The notes under the pieces were generated by a model. That model worked only from the letters and a program-made list of their open reading frames with translations, had not been told where the DNA came from and did not search any database. This document shows, piece by piece, positions 8,665-16,996 of a stretch of DNA of 64,000 bases (position 1 is its first letter; each line of letters starts with the position of its first letter). The DNA lies in assembly GCA_024404495.1 (NCBI GenBank), contig JAKSPT010000006.1, positions 1 to 64,000 on the forward strand, read 5' to 3'. Source of the DNA: Lachnospiraceae bacterium. Its GTDB lineage: Bacteria; Bacillota; Clostridia; Oscillospirales; CAG-272. The position numbers and the translations under genes are program-made.

Positions 8665-8672
8665 GAGCCCTA

Positions 8673-9779
8673 TCAATCCTTCGCGGTGATCCAGCCCTGC
8701 GCGCAGAGCAGCTCCGCGATCTCGACGGCGCCGCCTGCGGCACCGCGGAGAGTGTTGTGGGAGAGACCGATGAACTTGTAGTCGTAAGGACCGGATTCGT
8801 CCTCGCGCAGACGACCCGCGGCGATGCCCATGCCGTTTTCGAGCATACGGTCAACGCCGGTCTGCGGGCGATTGTCCTCCTCAAAATAGGTGAGGAACTG
8901 CTTCGGCGCGGAGGGGAGCTCAAGCTCCTGCGGAATGCCGCGGTATTCCTTCCAGCGGCGGAGGATCTCCTCGCGCTCGGGCTTCTTCTCGAACTTGACG
9001 AAGACGGCGGCAAGATGCCCGTTCGTCACCGGAACGCGGATGCACTGGACGTCAAACACGGGAGAGGAAGCGGGAACGATGCCGTTTTCGGTCAGGGTGC
9101 CCCAGACCTTCAGCGGTTCCTTTTCGCTCTTCTCCTCTTCCCCGCCGATATAGGGGATCACGTTGTCGATCATTTCGGGCCATTCACGGAAGGTCTTGCC
9201 CGCGCCGGAGATCGCCTGATAGGTCGTTGCGGTCACGAAGGTAGGCTTCAGATCGAGCAGCGGAGTCAGAAGCGGAACGTAGGACTGGATCGAGCAGTTC
9301 GGCTTGACGGCGATGAAGCCGCGCTTCGTGCCGAGACGCCTGCGCTGCTGTTCGATGACGGCGAGATGCTCCGGGTTGATCTCCGGCACGACCATCGGCA
9401 CGTCGGGCGTGCCGCGGTTCGCGGAGTTGTTCGAGACGACGGGGGTCTCCGCCTTCGCGTAAGCCTCCTCCATCGCGCGGATCTCGTCCTTCTTCATATC
9501 GACCGCGCAGAAGACGAAGTCGCAGAGAGATGCGACCTCCTCCACGTGGGAGGCGTCGACGATGACCATATTCTTCGCGTATTCCGGGATCGGAAGATCG
9601 AGCTTCCAGCGTCCCTCGATCACCTCGGCGTAAGCCTTTCCCGCGGAACGGCCGGAGGCGGCGAGGACCGTCACCTCAAAATAGGGGTGGTTGTCAAGGA
9701 GGCAGAGGAAGCGCTGACCGACCATACCGGTCGCACCGATGACTCCGACTCTGAATTTCTTTGAGGGCTGATATTTCAT
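8673..9779 (-). CDS. asd: Aspartate-semialdehyde dehydrogenase
   Basis: A 368-residue enzyme that reduces aspartyl phosphate to aspartate semialdehyde, the branch point to lysine/diaminopimelate, threonine and methionine. The N-terminal NADP-binding motif is GVIGATGMVGQ; the catalytic cysteine lies in KPNCSIQSY and the conserved His in NGHLAAVF. The length and the KPNCS motif fit the longer asd class rather than the short Gram-negative form. The frame stays open upstream to 10085, but the true start is the ATG at 9779, preceded by AAGGAGT, and the extension overlaps the RCC1 gene. No other lysine-pathway gene is nearby. A structured repeat abuts the 3' end. Confidence 0.95.
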   Translation of the reverse strand: MKYQPSKKFRVGVIGATGMVGQRFLCLLDNHPYFEVTVLAASGRSAGKAYAEVIEGRWKLDLPIPEYAKNMVIVDASHVEEVASLCDFVFCAVDMKKDEIRAMEEAYAKAETPVVSNNSANRGTPDVPMVVPEINPEHLAVIEQQRRRLGTKRGFIAVKPNCSIQSYVPLLTPLLDLKPTFVTATTYQAISGAGKTFREWPEMIDNVIPYIGGEEEKSEKEPLKVWGTLTENGIVPASSPVFDVQCIRVPVTNGHLAAVFVKFEKKPEREEILRRWKEYRGIPQELELPSAPKQFLTYFEEDNRPQTGVDRMLENGMGIAAGRLREDESGPYDYKFIGLSHNTLRGAAGGAVEIAELLCAQGWITAKD

Positions 9780-9823
9780 AGGATACTCCTTCTCCGAGGA
9801 AAACTCCCCGTATAAATTACGAA

Positions 9824-11938
9824 TCAATAAGCACCGACAAGGTTCTGAAGCCCCGATACGTCGGTTTTGCCGTTCCCGACGCAGAATACGTTGCCGTACA
9901 CGTCGATGCCGAGCACGTTGGAATTGCCCGCCGCGATCGCGACGATCTCGCGCCAGCCGGAAACGTTCCCGCAGGAGCCGTTTGCGCCGCCCGCCATCAC
10001 GACAGAGCCGTCCGAGCAGAGACCGACCGAGTGGGCGGAGCCCGCCGCGATCTCGGTGATCCCGGTCCATTCGCTGACCTGACATTTATCCGAGGTACGG
10101 ACGCCTGCCGCGACCACGGTACCGTCGGTACGGAGCCCGAGCGCGTGGGAATCGCCGCAGCTGATCTGCGTGATCTCGGTCCACGCGGAAACGCTGCACT
10201 GTCCCGCCGCGTTCTGACCGCAGGCGACGACCGTGCCGTCGCTCTTCAGACCGAGGGTGAAATACTGACCTGCAGCGACCTGAATGATATTCGTCCAGTC
10301 GGCGACGTCGCACTGATTATAGTCGTTCGAGCCGACGGCAATGACCGTGCCGTCCGCGCGCAGACCGACGGTATGGCGTTCGCCGACGGCGATCGCCGTG
10401 ATATCGGTCCAGTCGTAGACCGCGCAGGCGCCGAATTCATTGGAGCCGGAGGAGGTCACCGTACCGTCATTTCGAAGGGCAACGGTATGATTGACCCCGT
10501 TCGCGACCGAGACGATGTCCGTCCAGCCGAACACGGAGGCGGTCCCGACAACGGTCGCGTCCTTGGTCACGGCAACGGCGGAGTTCCGGATCGAAGCGGT
10601 ATGCGCGAAGAGACGCCGGATCTCGACCGGGTTCATCACGGGGTAGAAATCCACGGTGTTGCGGCGGATGTACGCACGGTCGGCACCGGCAAAAACGTCC
10701 GCGCGGAGCGCGTCGGTGACGCCGGCGGTCGGGCCGACGTTCGCCTCGGCAATATAGCGCGCGGCGGTGTTGTAGTCCTCGTTCACGCAGCACTCGGTCA
10801 CCGCCTGATCGTAGACCGAAAGGATCTTTTCCCGGTCTCCCGAGCGGATCGCGTATTCGAGCGCGGTACCGTATTTTTCGTCCTCGCGGTATTCCTCCAC
10901 GGCGGCGGTGTAGATCGAATCGAGCAGATCGGTCTCACCGCTGAGCGAAACGTAGATCAGGGCGGATTTATAGTCTCCCGCCTCGGTGTACGCCGTCACG
11001 GCGCGGCGGTAAAGATCGCGTCTGAGGTCCCCGTTCTCGGCAAGGGTCGCGTAGTCGACTGCCTCGTCGTACCGTCCCTCCGAGAAGAGCCTGTCGGTCA
11101 CACGGGTCAGGGTCTTGCCCGGAACGGCACGGTCGGTCGAGCGGGCGGCGAATTCCATTGCGGCGCGGTAATCGCCCTCCGAGATCGCGTAATCGATCGC
11201 GTCGGAAAGGATCTCGTTTTTCTTGCTCCGGTCGCCGATCTTCTCGGCGCGGGCGACGGCAGCGGAATAATCGTGTCTTTTTACGCAATCCTCGATATAT
11301 TCCCGGTCGCGCTTCGGCTTGACGATCTTCCTCTCGGCGTAGGAGCCGACCGCGACGAACGCGTAGATGAGGCAGGCGGCGGCAAGCGCCACGATCAGCC
11401 AGGTGCGGATCTTCTTGTTCTTCCCCGGCGGGACCATCGCCACGCCGTCGGTATTCTTCACGGTGTAATCGCTGTCGTCGAACCAGAGCTCGACGTTCCC
11501 GGCGGTAAGAACGCGGGAGACCATCACCGAGCAGTCCTCGACCTTTTCGGAAGCGAGAAGGATGACCTCCTCCTCACCCGCGGTTTCGTCCGGATGGCAG
11601 CCCGCCGTGCGGAAGGTGCTCGTGATATACTGGCTGCCGTCGCTCGCGGGAATCTGATTCCCGTATTCGTCGAACATCAGGACCTTGACCTCGATCTCGT
11701 CGACCGTCACGTTGCCCTCGTTCACGAGGATAACGTTGAGCATCCGTAAATGCCGTGCGCGGTCCTCGATGATCGTTCCCTTTTTCAGCTTGATCGGGCA
11801 GCTTTCACATTCAATCGAGTTGTCGATCGTATTGACCCGGGCAAAGCCGCCGAAGCGGATCTTTCCGAGCTTGCCGAAAAATGCCTTCACCGCGGACAAG
11901 CCGCTTTTCTTTTTCGTTTCCATTCTGTCAGTTTTCAC
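9824..11938 (-). CDS. Type II membrane protein with TPR-like repeats and an RCC1-type beta-propeller
   Basis: A 704-residue protein. Residues 1 to about 170 are soluble, with a CESCPIKLKK segment and an Ig-like stretch; about 180-200 is a single membrane helix. Residues about 210-430 are helical hairpin repeats (DYSAAVARAEK, DYRAAMEFAAR, RYDEAVDYA) of TPR/Sel1 character. From about 435 to the end there are seven roughly 38-residue blades of the pattern W..I..IA.G..H.VGL..DGTV.A.G, an RCC1/BLIP-II type propeller. The GTG start overlaps the stop of the upstream gene (GTGA), so the two are translationally coupled; an ATG at 11923 is an alternative. The function is unknown; the propeller probably binds a protein or wall ligand. 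Whether the N-terminal part is inside the cell needs a topology test. Confidence 0.8.
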   Translation of the reverse strand: MKTDRMETKKKSGLSAVKAFFGKLGKIRFGGFARVNTIDNSIECESCPIKLKKGTIIEDRARHLRMLNVILVNEGNVTVDEIEVKVLMFDEYGNQIPASDGSQYITSTFRTAGCHPDETAGEEEVILLASEKVEDCSVMVSRVLTAGNVELWFDDSDYTVKNTDGVAMVPPGKNKKIRTWLIVALAAACLIYAFVAVGSYAERKIVKPKRDREYIEDCVKRHDYSAAVARAEKIGDRSKKNEILSDAIDYAISEGDYRAAMEFAARSTDRAVPGKTLTRVTDRLFSEGRYDEAVDYATLAENGDLRRDLYRRAVTAYTEAGDYKSALIYVSLSGETDLLDSIYTAAVEEYREDEKYGTALEYAIRSGDREKILSVYDQAVTECCVNEDYNTAARYIAEANVGPTAGVTDALRADVFAGADRAYIRRNTVDFYPVMNPVEIRRLFAHTASIRNSAVAVTKDATVVGTASVFGWTDIVSVANGVNHTVALRNDGTVTSSGSNEFGACAVYDWTDITAIAVGERHTVGLRADGTVIAVGSNDYNQCDVADWTNIIQVAAGQYFTLGLKSDGTVVACGQNAAGQCSVSAWTEITQISCGDSHALGLRTDGTVVAAGVRTSDKCQVSEWTGITEIAAGSAHSVGLCSDGSVVMAGGANGSCGNVSGWREIVAIAAGNSNVLGIDVYGNVFCVGNGKTDVSGLQNLVGAY

Positions 11939-13395
11939 TTTCTGCCGTTTTCGATCTCGGACGCGAGAATGCCGTTCTCCGCGAAGGTGTACTCCTCGCC
12001 GTCGATCTCGTGCGTCCCCGTCAGGGCGCCGTTTCTGCCGTCAAAATAATAGGTAAAGCCGTCTATCTGAACGAAGCCGGTGTACAGGATCGACGTTTCC
12101 TCGTCGAAATAGTATTTCTTCCCGTCGATCAGCTTCAGTCCCTTGACGCCGAAACCGTCGTTCTCGAACCAATAGACGCTGCCGTCCGGTTCCTCGTGCC
12201 AGCCGGTCGCCATTTCTCCGGTCGTTTCGTCGAAATAGTAGCACCAGCCGTTGATCTCGATCAGCCCCTTCATGTGGAAGCCGAAATCGTCGTTGTAGTA
12301 TTTCTTTCCCTGATAGGTGAACCAGCCTCTGCCGTACTGACCGTTTTTCTCGAAGTGATAGAGGTCGTCGAGGATCTCGTAATCCCCGGTCACGAGGAAG
12401 CCGTCGTCGTCGAAGTAGTACACGCCGTCCTCGATCGCGGTCCAGCCGATCGCCATCACGCCGTCCTTGTAGTACTGCCGTTTTTCGCCCACGACCGACC
12501 AGCCGACCTTCATCACGCCGTTCTGATAAAAGAAGTAGCGGTGACCGTCGTACTCGATCTCTCCGGTTTGGATCACGCCGTTTTCGTCGGTGTAATAGGT
12601 ATTGCCGTCGTATTTCACGAGGCAGGCGTTTCCTCTTCTGCCGTCGTCGCCGTAGAGACGTTCGACGTCATCGCCGGGCGCGGTAAAGAATCCGGTCACC
12701 ATACTGTGATCGTCCCGGAACCAATAGTACCCGCCGTCGATCACGGTCTCCCCTTCCGCCGCCGCTCCCTCTTCGTCAAAGTAGTAGGTGCGGTCGCCGG
12801 ATTTCCGAAAGCCCTTGAACATCGCGCCGGTCTCGGTAAAGAAGCGGAGCTTGCCGTCGACCGAGACCCGTCCGAGCGACATCGCGCAGGTATCGCTGAA
12901 GTGGTAGGTCTTGCTGCCGATCTCCTGCCAGCCGCGCAGCGCGTGACCGTTTTCGTCAAAATAGTAGGTCTCGTACTTCTTTTCACCCTCGGTGACGGCG
13001 TAGAACGCGCCCTTCACCATTCCGCAGTTTTCGTCGAAGCAGTATTTTTCGTCTCCGACCGTAACGATCCCGGTCACGAGCTTTCCCGAGGGAAGCGCGT
13101 AGGCAGGCTTGCCGTCCTTTTCGCACCAGCCGCCCTTCACGTAACCGTTTTCGTCAAAGAGGTACCATTTGTTTCCGACGGCGCGGACGCCGCCCTCGAC
13201 CCTTTTGAATATGCCCGTATTATAGAAGGTGCCGTCCAGCGTCATGTGGAATCCGGGCGAAAACCGGGAGGTGTACAGAATGAGCAGCCCCGCGGCGATC
13301 AGAAGAAACGCGAGGATCAGCATCGTCCGTCTGCGCCTTGCGGCTGCGCGCACGGCACGGTACTCTTCCTCTGTCATCAGCGGATCGTAGGTCAC
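11935..13395 (-). CDS. Membrane-anchored cell-wall-binding-repeat protein
   Basis: A 486-residue protein with a basic RRRR stretch followed by one membrane helix (about residues 24-42), then 18-19 tandem repeats of about 20 residues with the pattern GK.YYFD.NG.M..GW. These are cell wall/choline-binding (CW_binding_1) repeats like those of glucan-binding proteins and toxins. No catalytic domain is present, so it is probably a wall or polysaccharide tether. I chose the GTG at 13395 because GGAAAGGAG lies 9 bases upstream; an ATG at 13428 in the same frame lacks a site. It is the first gene of a two-gene unit with the RCC1 protein, under its own promoter. Confidence 0.84.
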   Translation of the reverse strand: MTYDPLMTEEEYRAVRAAARRRRTMLILAFLLIAAGLLILYTSRFSPGFHMTLDGTFYNTGIFKRVEGGVRAVGNKWYLFDENGYVKGGWCEKDGKPAYALPSGKLVTGIVTVGDEKYCFDENCGMVKGAFYAVTEGEKKYETYYFDENGHALRGWQEIGSKTYHFSDTCAMSLGRVSVDGKLRFFTETGAMFKGFRKSGDRTYYFDEEGAAAEGETVIDGGYYWFRDDHSMVTGFFTAPGDDVERLYGDDGRRGNACLVKYDGNTYYTDENGVIQTGEIEYDGHRYFFYQNGVMKVGWSVVGEKRQYYKDGVMAIGWTAIEDGVYYFDDDGFLVTGDYEILDDLYHFEKNGQYGRGWFTYQGKKYYNDDFGFHMKGLIEINGWCYYFDETTGEMATGWHEEPDGSVYWFENDGFGVKGLKLIDGKKYYFDEETSILYTGFVQIDGFTYYFDGRNGALTGTHEIDGEEYTFAENGILASEIENGRK

Positions 13396-13435
13396 TGTGA
13401 TCGGCTCCTTTCCATCAGATAAAAACATTTTTCTT

Positions 13436-13464
13436 ATTGTACCATAGAAAATGCCCGATTGCAA
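13436..13464 (-). promoter_or_regulatory. Sigma-A promoter of the wall-repeat/RCC1 operon
   Basis: On the minus strand TTGCAA (13459-13464), a 17-bp spacer and TACAAT (13436-13441). Confidence 0.8.
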
Positions 13465-13711
13465 TAGATTGCAAGAAAAAACCGTGAAATCCGCTATGTT
13501 TTCGACCGATTTTTCGGCGTTTTGCCTCGTTTCTGTGCGTTTTTATAGCACGAAGGACTGAAAAAAAGCGGAAATTGTCTGTTTTGGATATGGATTCTTC
13601 CTGCCTTTTATGATATGATGAAACCGTACAAATAATCCTCTTTTCAAGACCACGGTTTTCGTCGGTTCCCGGCGAAAAACCAAAGACGTTCGTACCGAAA
13701 GGCATTCCGAT

Positions 13712-14959
13712 ATGAGATTGAACAAATACCTGCCCGACAAAAATATGAGCAGGCTCCTTTTCCTTGCCTGCTGGCTGACCTATATGTCCGCCTATATCGG
13801 CAGGAACACCTTCAAGGCGTCGATCGCGGCGCTCACCGAGCTCGGCGTGATGACCGAGCCGCAGGCGGGCTTTATCTGCTCCTGCTACTTCATCTGCTAC
13901 GCCGCGGGGCATCTGCTCAACGGCATCCTCGCCGACCGCTTCGACCCGATCCTGATGATCCGCACGGGGCTCCTCGGCTCCTCGGTCGCCAATCTTCTCC
14001 TCGGGCTCACGCCGAACTATACCGTGATGCTCGTGATCTGGAGCGCGAACGGCTTCCTGCAGTCGATGATGTGGTCGCCGATTATCTTCCTCCTCAGCGG
14101 CGTCGTCGTGGAGGAAAAACGGAAGAAATACGTTCTCAATATGCTCTCCTCTTCCCCGACAGGTACGATCATCGCCTATTTTCTCGCCGGATTCACCGCC
14201 GCGATCAGCTGGAAGATCACCTTTTTCTCGGCTTCTGCGATCCTCTTTGCCGTCTTCCTCGTTTTCAGTTTCGTTTCCTCCCGCGCCCGCCGGGCAATGA
14301 TCCCGCTTCCCGAGCCTGCCCCTTCGGAGAAAAAGACCGAAAAGGAAGCGGCACCCGCCTTCCTTCCGCTTTTCGTTTCCTCGGGCGCCTTGATCCTCCT
14401 GATCCCCACGGTCTGCCACGGAATGCTGAAGGAGGGGATCATGACCTGGGTCCCGTCGCTGATCAAGGACACCTACGGACTTTCCGCGGGATGGTCCACC
14501 GTGCTGACCGTCATTATGCCGGTCTGCGAGCTTTTCGGCGCGTACTTCTCTTCCTTCTTATATAAGAAATTCTTCCGTGAGAACGAGATCGTGACCGGGC
14601 TCTTCTTCATGGCGGTCACCGCCCTCCCGACCCTCGTCATCCTCAACCTCGCAAAGACCCCGCTCCTCGTTTCGATCGCCTGCCTCGGGCTGATCGCCGT
14701 CTTCATCATCGGTTATAATTATATGTTCAGTACGGTCGTTCCGGTCATTTTCGGCAAATACCGCCGTGCGGCGACCTTCTCGGGCATCTTCAACTGCACG
14801 ATCTATATCGGCGCCGCGATCTCGACCTACGGCTTCGGCAAGATCGTGGAAAAGACCGGATGGTTCGTCACCGTTGCCGCGTGGATCGGTATCGCCGTCG
14901 TCGGCTCTGTCGTCCTCGCCCTGCTGATCCCGAAATGGAAGCGGTTCAAAAACAAATAA
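13712..14959 (+). CDS. MFS transporter, organophosphate:phosphate antiporter-like
   Basis: A 415-residue major facilitator with 12 predicted membrane helices in two sets of six, split by a charged loop near residues 190-210 (EPAPSEKKTEKEA). The N-terminal SAYIGRNTFKASIAAL and the helix-4 motif WSANGFLQSMMWSPI resemble glycerol-3-phosphate and hexose-phosphate antiporters of the OPA family. It would therefore exchange a phosphorylated sugar or polyol for phosphate, but this is by resemblance only. It is alone between a divergent promoter region and a terminator. The region 13465-13711 ahead of it holds only a weak promoter (TATGAT at 13609 and 13614 without a good -35), and GAAAGG is a weak ribosome binding site. 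Confidence 0.85.
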   Translation: MRLNKYLPDKNMSRLLFLACWLTYMSAYIGRNTFKASIAALTELGVMTEPQAGFICSCYFICYAAGHLLNGILADRFDPILMIRTGLLGSSVANLLLGLTPNYTVMLVIWSANGFLQSMMWSPIIFLLSGVVVEEKRKKYVLNMLSSSPTGTIIAYFLAGFTAAISWKITFFSASAILFAVFLVFSFVSSRARRAMIPLPEPAPSEKKTEKEAAPAFLPLFVSSGALILLIPTVCHGMLKEGIMTWVPSLIKDTYGLSAGWSTVLTVIMPVCELFGAYFSSFLYKKFFRENEIVTGLFFMAVTALPTLVILNLAKTPLLVSIACLGLIAVFIIGYNYMFSTVVPVIFGKYRRAATFSGIFNCTIYIGAAISTYGFGKIVEKTGWFVTVAAWIGIAVVGSVVLALLIPKWKRFKNK

Positions 14960-14981
14960 AACGGATTGTTTTTCCGATAAC

Positions 14982-15012
14982 AAAAAACTGCTGAAAAAAT
15001 CAGCAGTTTTTT
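14982..15012. terminator. Bidirectional terminator
   Basis: AAAAAACTGCTGA pairs with TCAGCAGTTTTTT, giving T-runs in both directions between the MFS gene (+) and the DUF1015-TtcA gene (-). Confidence 0.9.
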
Positions 15013-15031
15013 GTATATACGGTTCGTTCCA

Positions 15032-16966
15032 TTATTCTTCCGAAGGGTCTTCCTCGAATTTTTCGAAAAGGCCGTCCTTGCGGATCGCGTCGAACATCCG
15101 GTGCTTGACGCCTTTGTACTGCTTTTCCATCGAGGTCAGGAGCTGTTTCATCGTCTCGCGCTCGGTCGCGCCGTCGGCGGGACAGGGGTTTTTCAATATC
15201 GGCAGAGGGTTCTTGCCGACGAAATACCGTACGTCCTTTTCCTTGACGTAGAGGAGCGGGCGGATGACGGTCAGCTTTTTCCGCGAAAGGTAGGTCACGG
15301 GCAGGAAGGTCCCGAGGCGGCCCTCGTGGACGAGATTGAGCATGAAGGTTTCGATCACGTCGTCAAAATGGTGTCCGAGGGCGAGCTTATTGCAGCCCAT
15401 TTCCTTTGCGGCGTCGTGGAGCGCGCCCCGGCGCATTCTGGCGCAGAGCGAGCAGGGGTTCTTTTCCTTGCGGGTATCGAAAACGACGTGCCCGATCTCT
15501 GTCCGGACGATACGGAGCGGAACGCCGAGCTTTTCGCAGAAGGCGGCGATCTCCGAATAATCCGCCTCCGGGAAAAGCGAGATCGCGACGGCGTGCAGAC
15601 CGAATTTCTTCGGGTAGAACCGCTGCAGCTCCTTCAGCGCGACGAGCATCGAAAGCGAGTCCTTCCCGCCCGAAAGCCCGACGGCGATCTCGTCCCCGTC
15701 CTCGATCATATTGTAATCGTCGGCGGCACGGCGGACGCAGCTTAACAGTCTGCGCACGCCCGGAAAATCGGCGCGGTGCGAGCGGATGCGGCGCGCCTCC
15801 ATATAGTAGCGCTTGTCGTGCGCCTCTCCCATCGAAAAGGTCTTGCGCGGGAGGGGACCGTTTGCTTTGACGTAGGGGAAAAGACCCGACTTGGAAATGC
15901 CGTCAAAGAGGAAGCCGGCGGCGTTTTCCTTTTCCGCGAGGCGGAGGACGACGTCCTTCCCGTGGATATAATCGACCTCGCCGGGGTTGGAGGCAAGATA
16001 CGCGTCGATGAAGTCCTGCACGGCGGCGGAGGTCAGACCCGGAACGAATCCGGTCACCTCAGTTTTGCCGAGGACAAGCGTGACCGGGGAGGAACCGTCA
16101 AAGGGCTCCGCGGGAAACGCCTTTTTCCATTCGGCAAGCAGATTTTCGCGGTCGATATCGGTCAGGACGCGGTAGATCGGCTCGAAATCGAGCGCGGGAT
16201 CGTGGATGTTGACGAGCTCGACGAGCGCCGTTTTCGCCGCGGGATCGTCGGTCAGCGAGGCGCAGGTCTTTGCCGTGGCGAGCGAGTGGTTGCCGTCCCC
16301 GACCGCGAAAAGCATCGGTTCGGCGTCCTCCCCGCGCAGGGTGACGAGCGCTTCGTTCACCGCGTTTTTCGCTTCTTCGTCAAGGAGCCAGCCCGCGATC
16401 CTGCCCCCTCCCTGCATCAGCGGGAGGTCGTAGACCTGTTTCATCCGTTCCTTTTCCCCGGCAAGCGGTTCGATCACCGTGCGGAGCGGGTCGTCGCAGA
16501 GGAGCATGACGTGCGGCAGCTCGAGCGGGGCGTCCTTGCGGATCGCGACGCGGGGCGGGATGCGGGAAAGCACCGTCCCCTCGGTCGCGCGGATAAGCGG
16601 CTTTTTTGCCGGATCGTATTCGTAGTCGTCAAGGTCGATCGCGCCGATCAGACCCCGGCGCACTCTGCCGTCGGCAAGGGTGCGTTCGAGATAGATCATC
16701 GCGTCGGGATACTCGGTAAAGACGTTGTTTTTCAGATAATCCGTCATCGCCCGGTTGATTGCCCCGGTCCGCGCGGCAACGTCGCCGCTCAGATAGACCT
16801 CGGGAAGGATCAGATTGAGCGTTGAGGGGGCTTCCCCGACCGTTTTTTCGGTTTCCGCCCAATATTCGGGCTCGGAGGTGTACTGGTCGCAGGCGACCAC
16901 CGGCCACGCCGGGGAGGGAACGCGGGGGAGAAGGATGTCGGCGGGATGAAAAGGAATGTGATTCAT
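15032..16966 (-). CDS. DUF1015 protein fused in frame to a TtcA-like tRNA 2-thiocytidine synthase
   Basis: A 644-residue protein in two parts. Residues 1 to about 392 are a complete DUF1015 domain (FHPADILLPRVPSP at the start, AVGDGNHSLATAK in the middle, KRYYMEARR at the end), a family linked to serine metabolism in some bacteria. Residues about 400-644 are a TtcA/TilS-type ATP-pyrophosphatase: the PP-loop SGGKDS near 430, CSLC near 503 and a third cysteine in NPCPADG near 596, which together hold the Fe-S cluster that thiolates C32 of tRNA. Only about nine residues link them, with no stop and no internal ribosome binding site near M389. The start has AGGAAG upstream. Confidence 0.88.
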   Translation of the reverse strand: MNHIPFHPADILLPRVPSPAWPVVACDQYTSEPEYWAETEKTVGEAPSTLNLILPEVYLSGDVAARTGAINRAMTDYLKNNVFTEYPDAMIYLERTLADGRVRRGLIGAIDLDDYEYDPAKKPLIRATEGTVLSRIPPRVAIRKDAPLELPHVMLLCDDPLRTVIEPLAGEKERMKQVYDLPLMQGGGRIAGWLLDEEAKNAVNEALVTLRGEDAEPMLFAVGDGNHSLATAKTCASLTDDPAAKTALVELVNIHDPALDFEPIYRVLTDIDRENLLAEWKKAFPAEPFDGSSPVTLVLGKTEVTGFVPGLTSAAVQDFIDAYLASNPGEVDYIHGKDVVLRLAEKENAAGFLFDGISKSGLFPYVKANGPLPRKTFSMGEAHDKRYYMEARRIRSHRADFPGVRRLLSCVRRAADDYNMIEDGDEIAVGLSGGKDSLSMLVALKELQRFYPKKFGLHAVAISLFPEADYSEIAAFCEKLGVPLRIVRTEIGHVVFDTRKEKNPCSLCARMRRGALHDAAKEMGCNKLALGHHFDDVIETFMLNLVHEGRLGTFLPVTYLSRKKLTVIRPLLYVKEKDVRYFVGKNPLPILKNPCPADGATERETMKQLLTSMEKQYKGVKHRMFDAIRKDGLFEKFEEDPSEE

Positions 16967-16996
16967 CGGAATGCTTCCTGCCTTGTAATATCAGTT

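Larger units (their letters stand above)
7800..8672. repeat. Repeat- and hairpin-rich intergenic region without a gene
   Basis: No credible gene lies between the hpf promoter and the end of asd; short open frames here are low-complexity and run through palindromes. The region holds a hairpin CCTTTTTCT/AGAAAAAGG near 7828, a hairpin TTGCCGC/GCGGCAA near 7884, GAAGTTGC/GCAACTTC near 7904, and GGCGCTTTTTCT/AGAAAAAGCGCC near 8237-8264. A 44-bp C-rich block (7936-7979) recurs almost unchanged 400 bp later (8336-8379). A 134-bp structured element occurs twice, as listed separately. Confidence 0.8.

Noticed and set aside
8673-10085. A 470-residue version of Asd starting at 10085
   Set aside because: The extra 102 residues are Arg/Gly-rich, overlap the RCC1 gene on the same strand, and the ATG at 9779 has a good ribosome binding site and the family's normal N-terminus.
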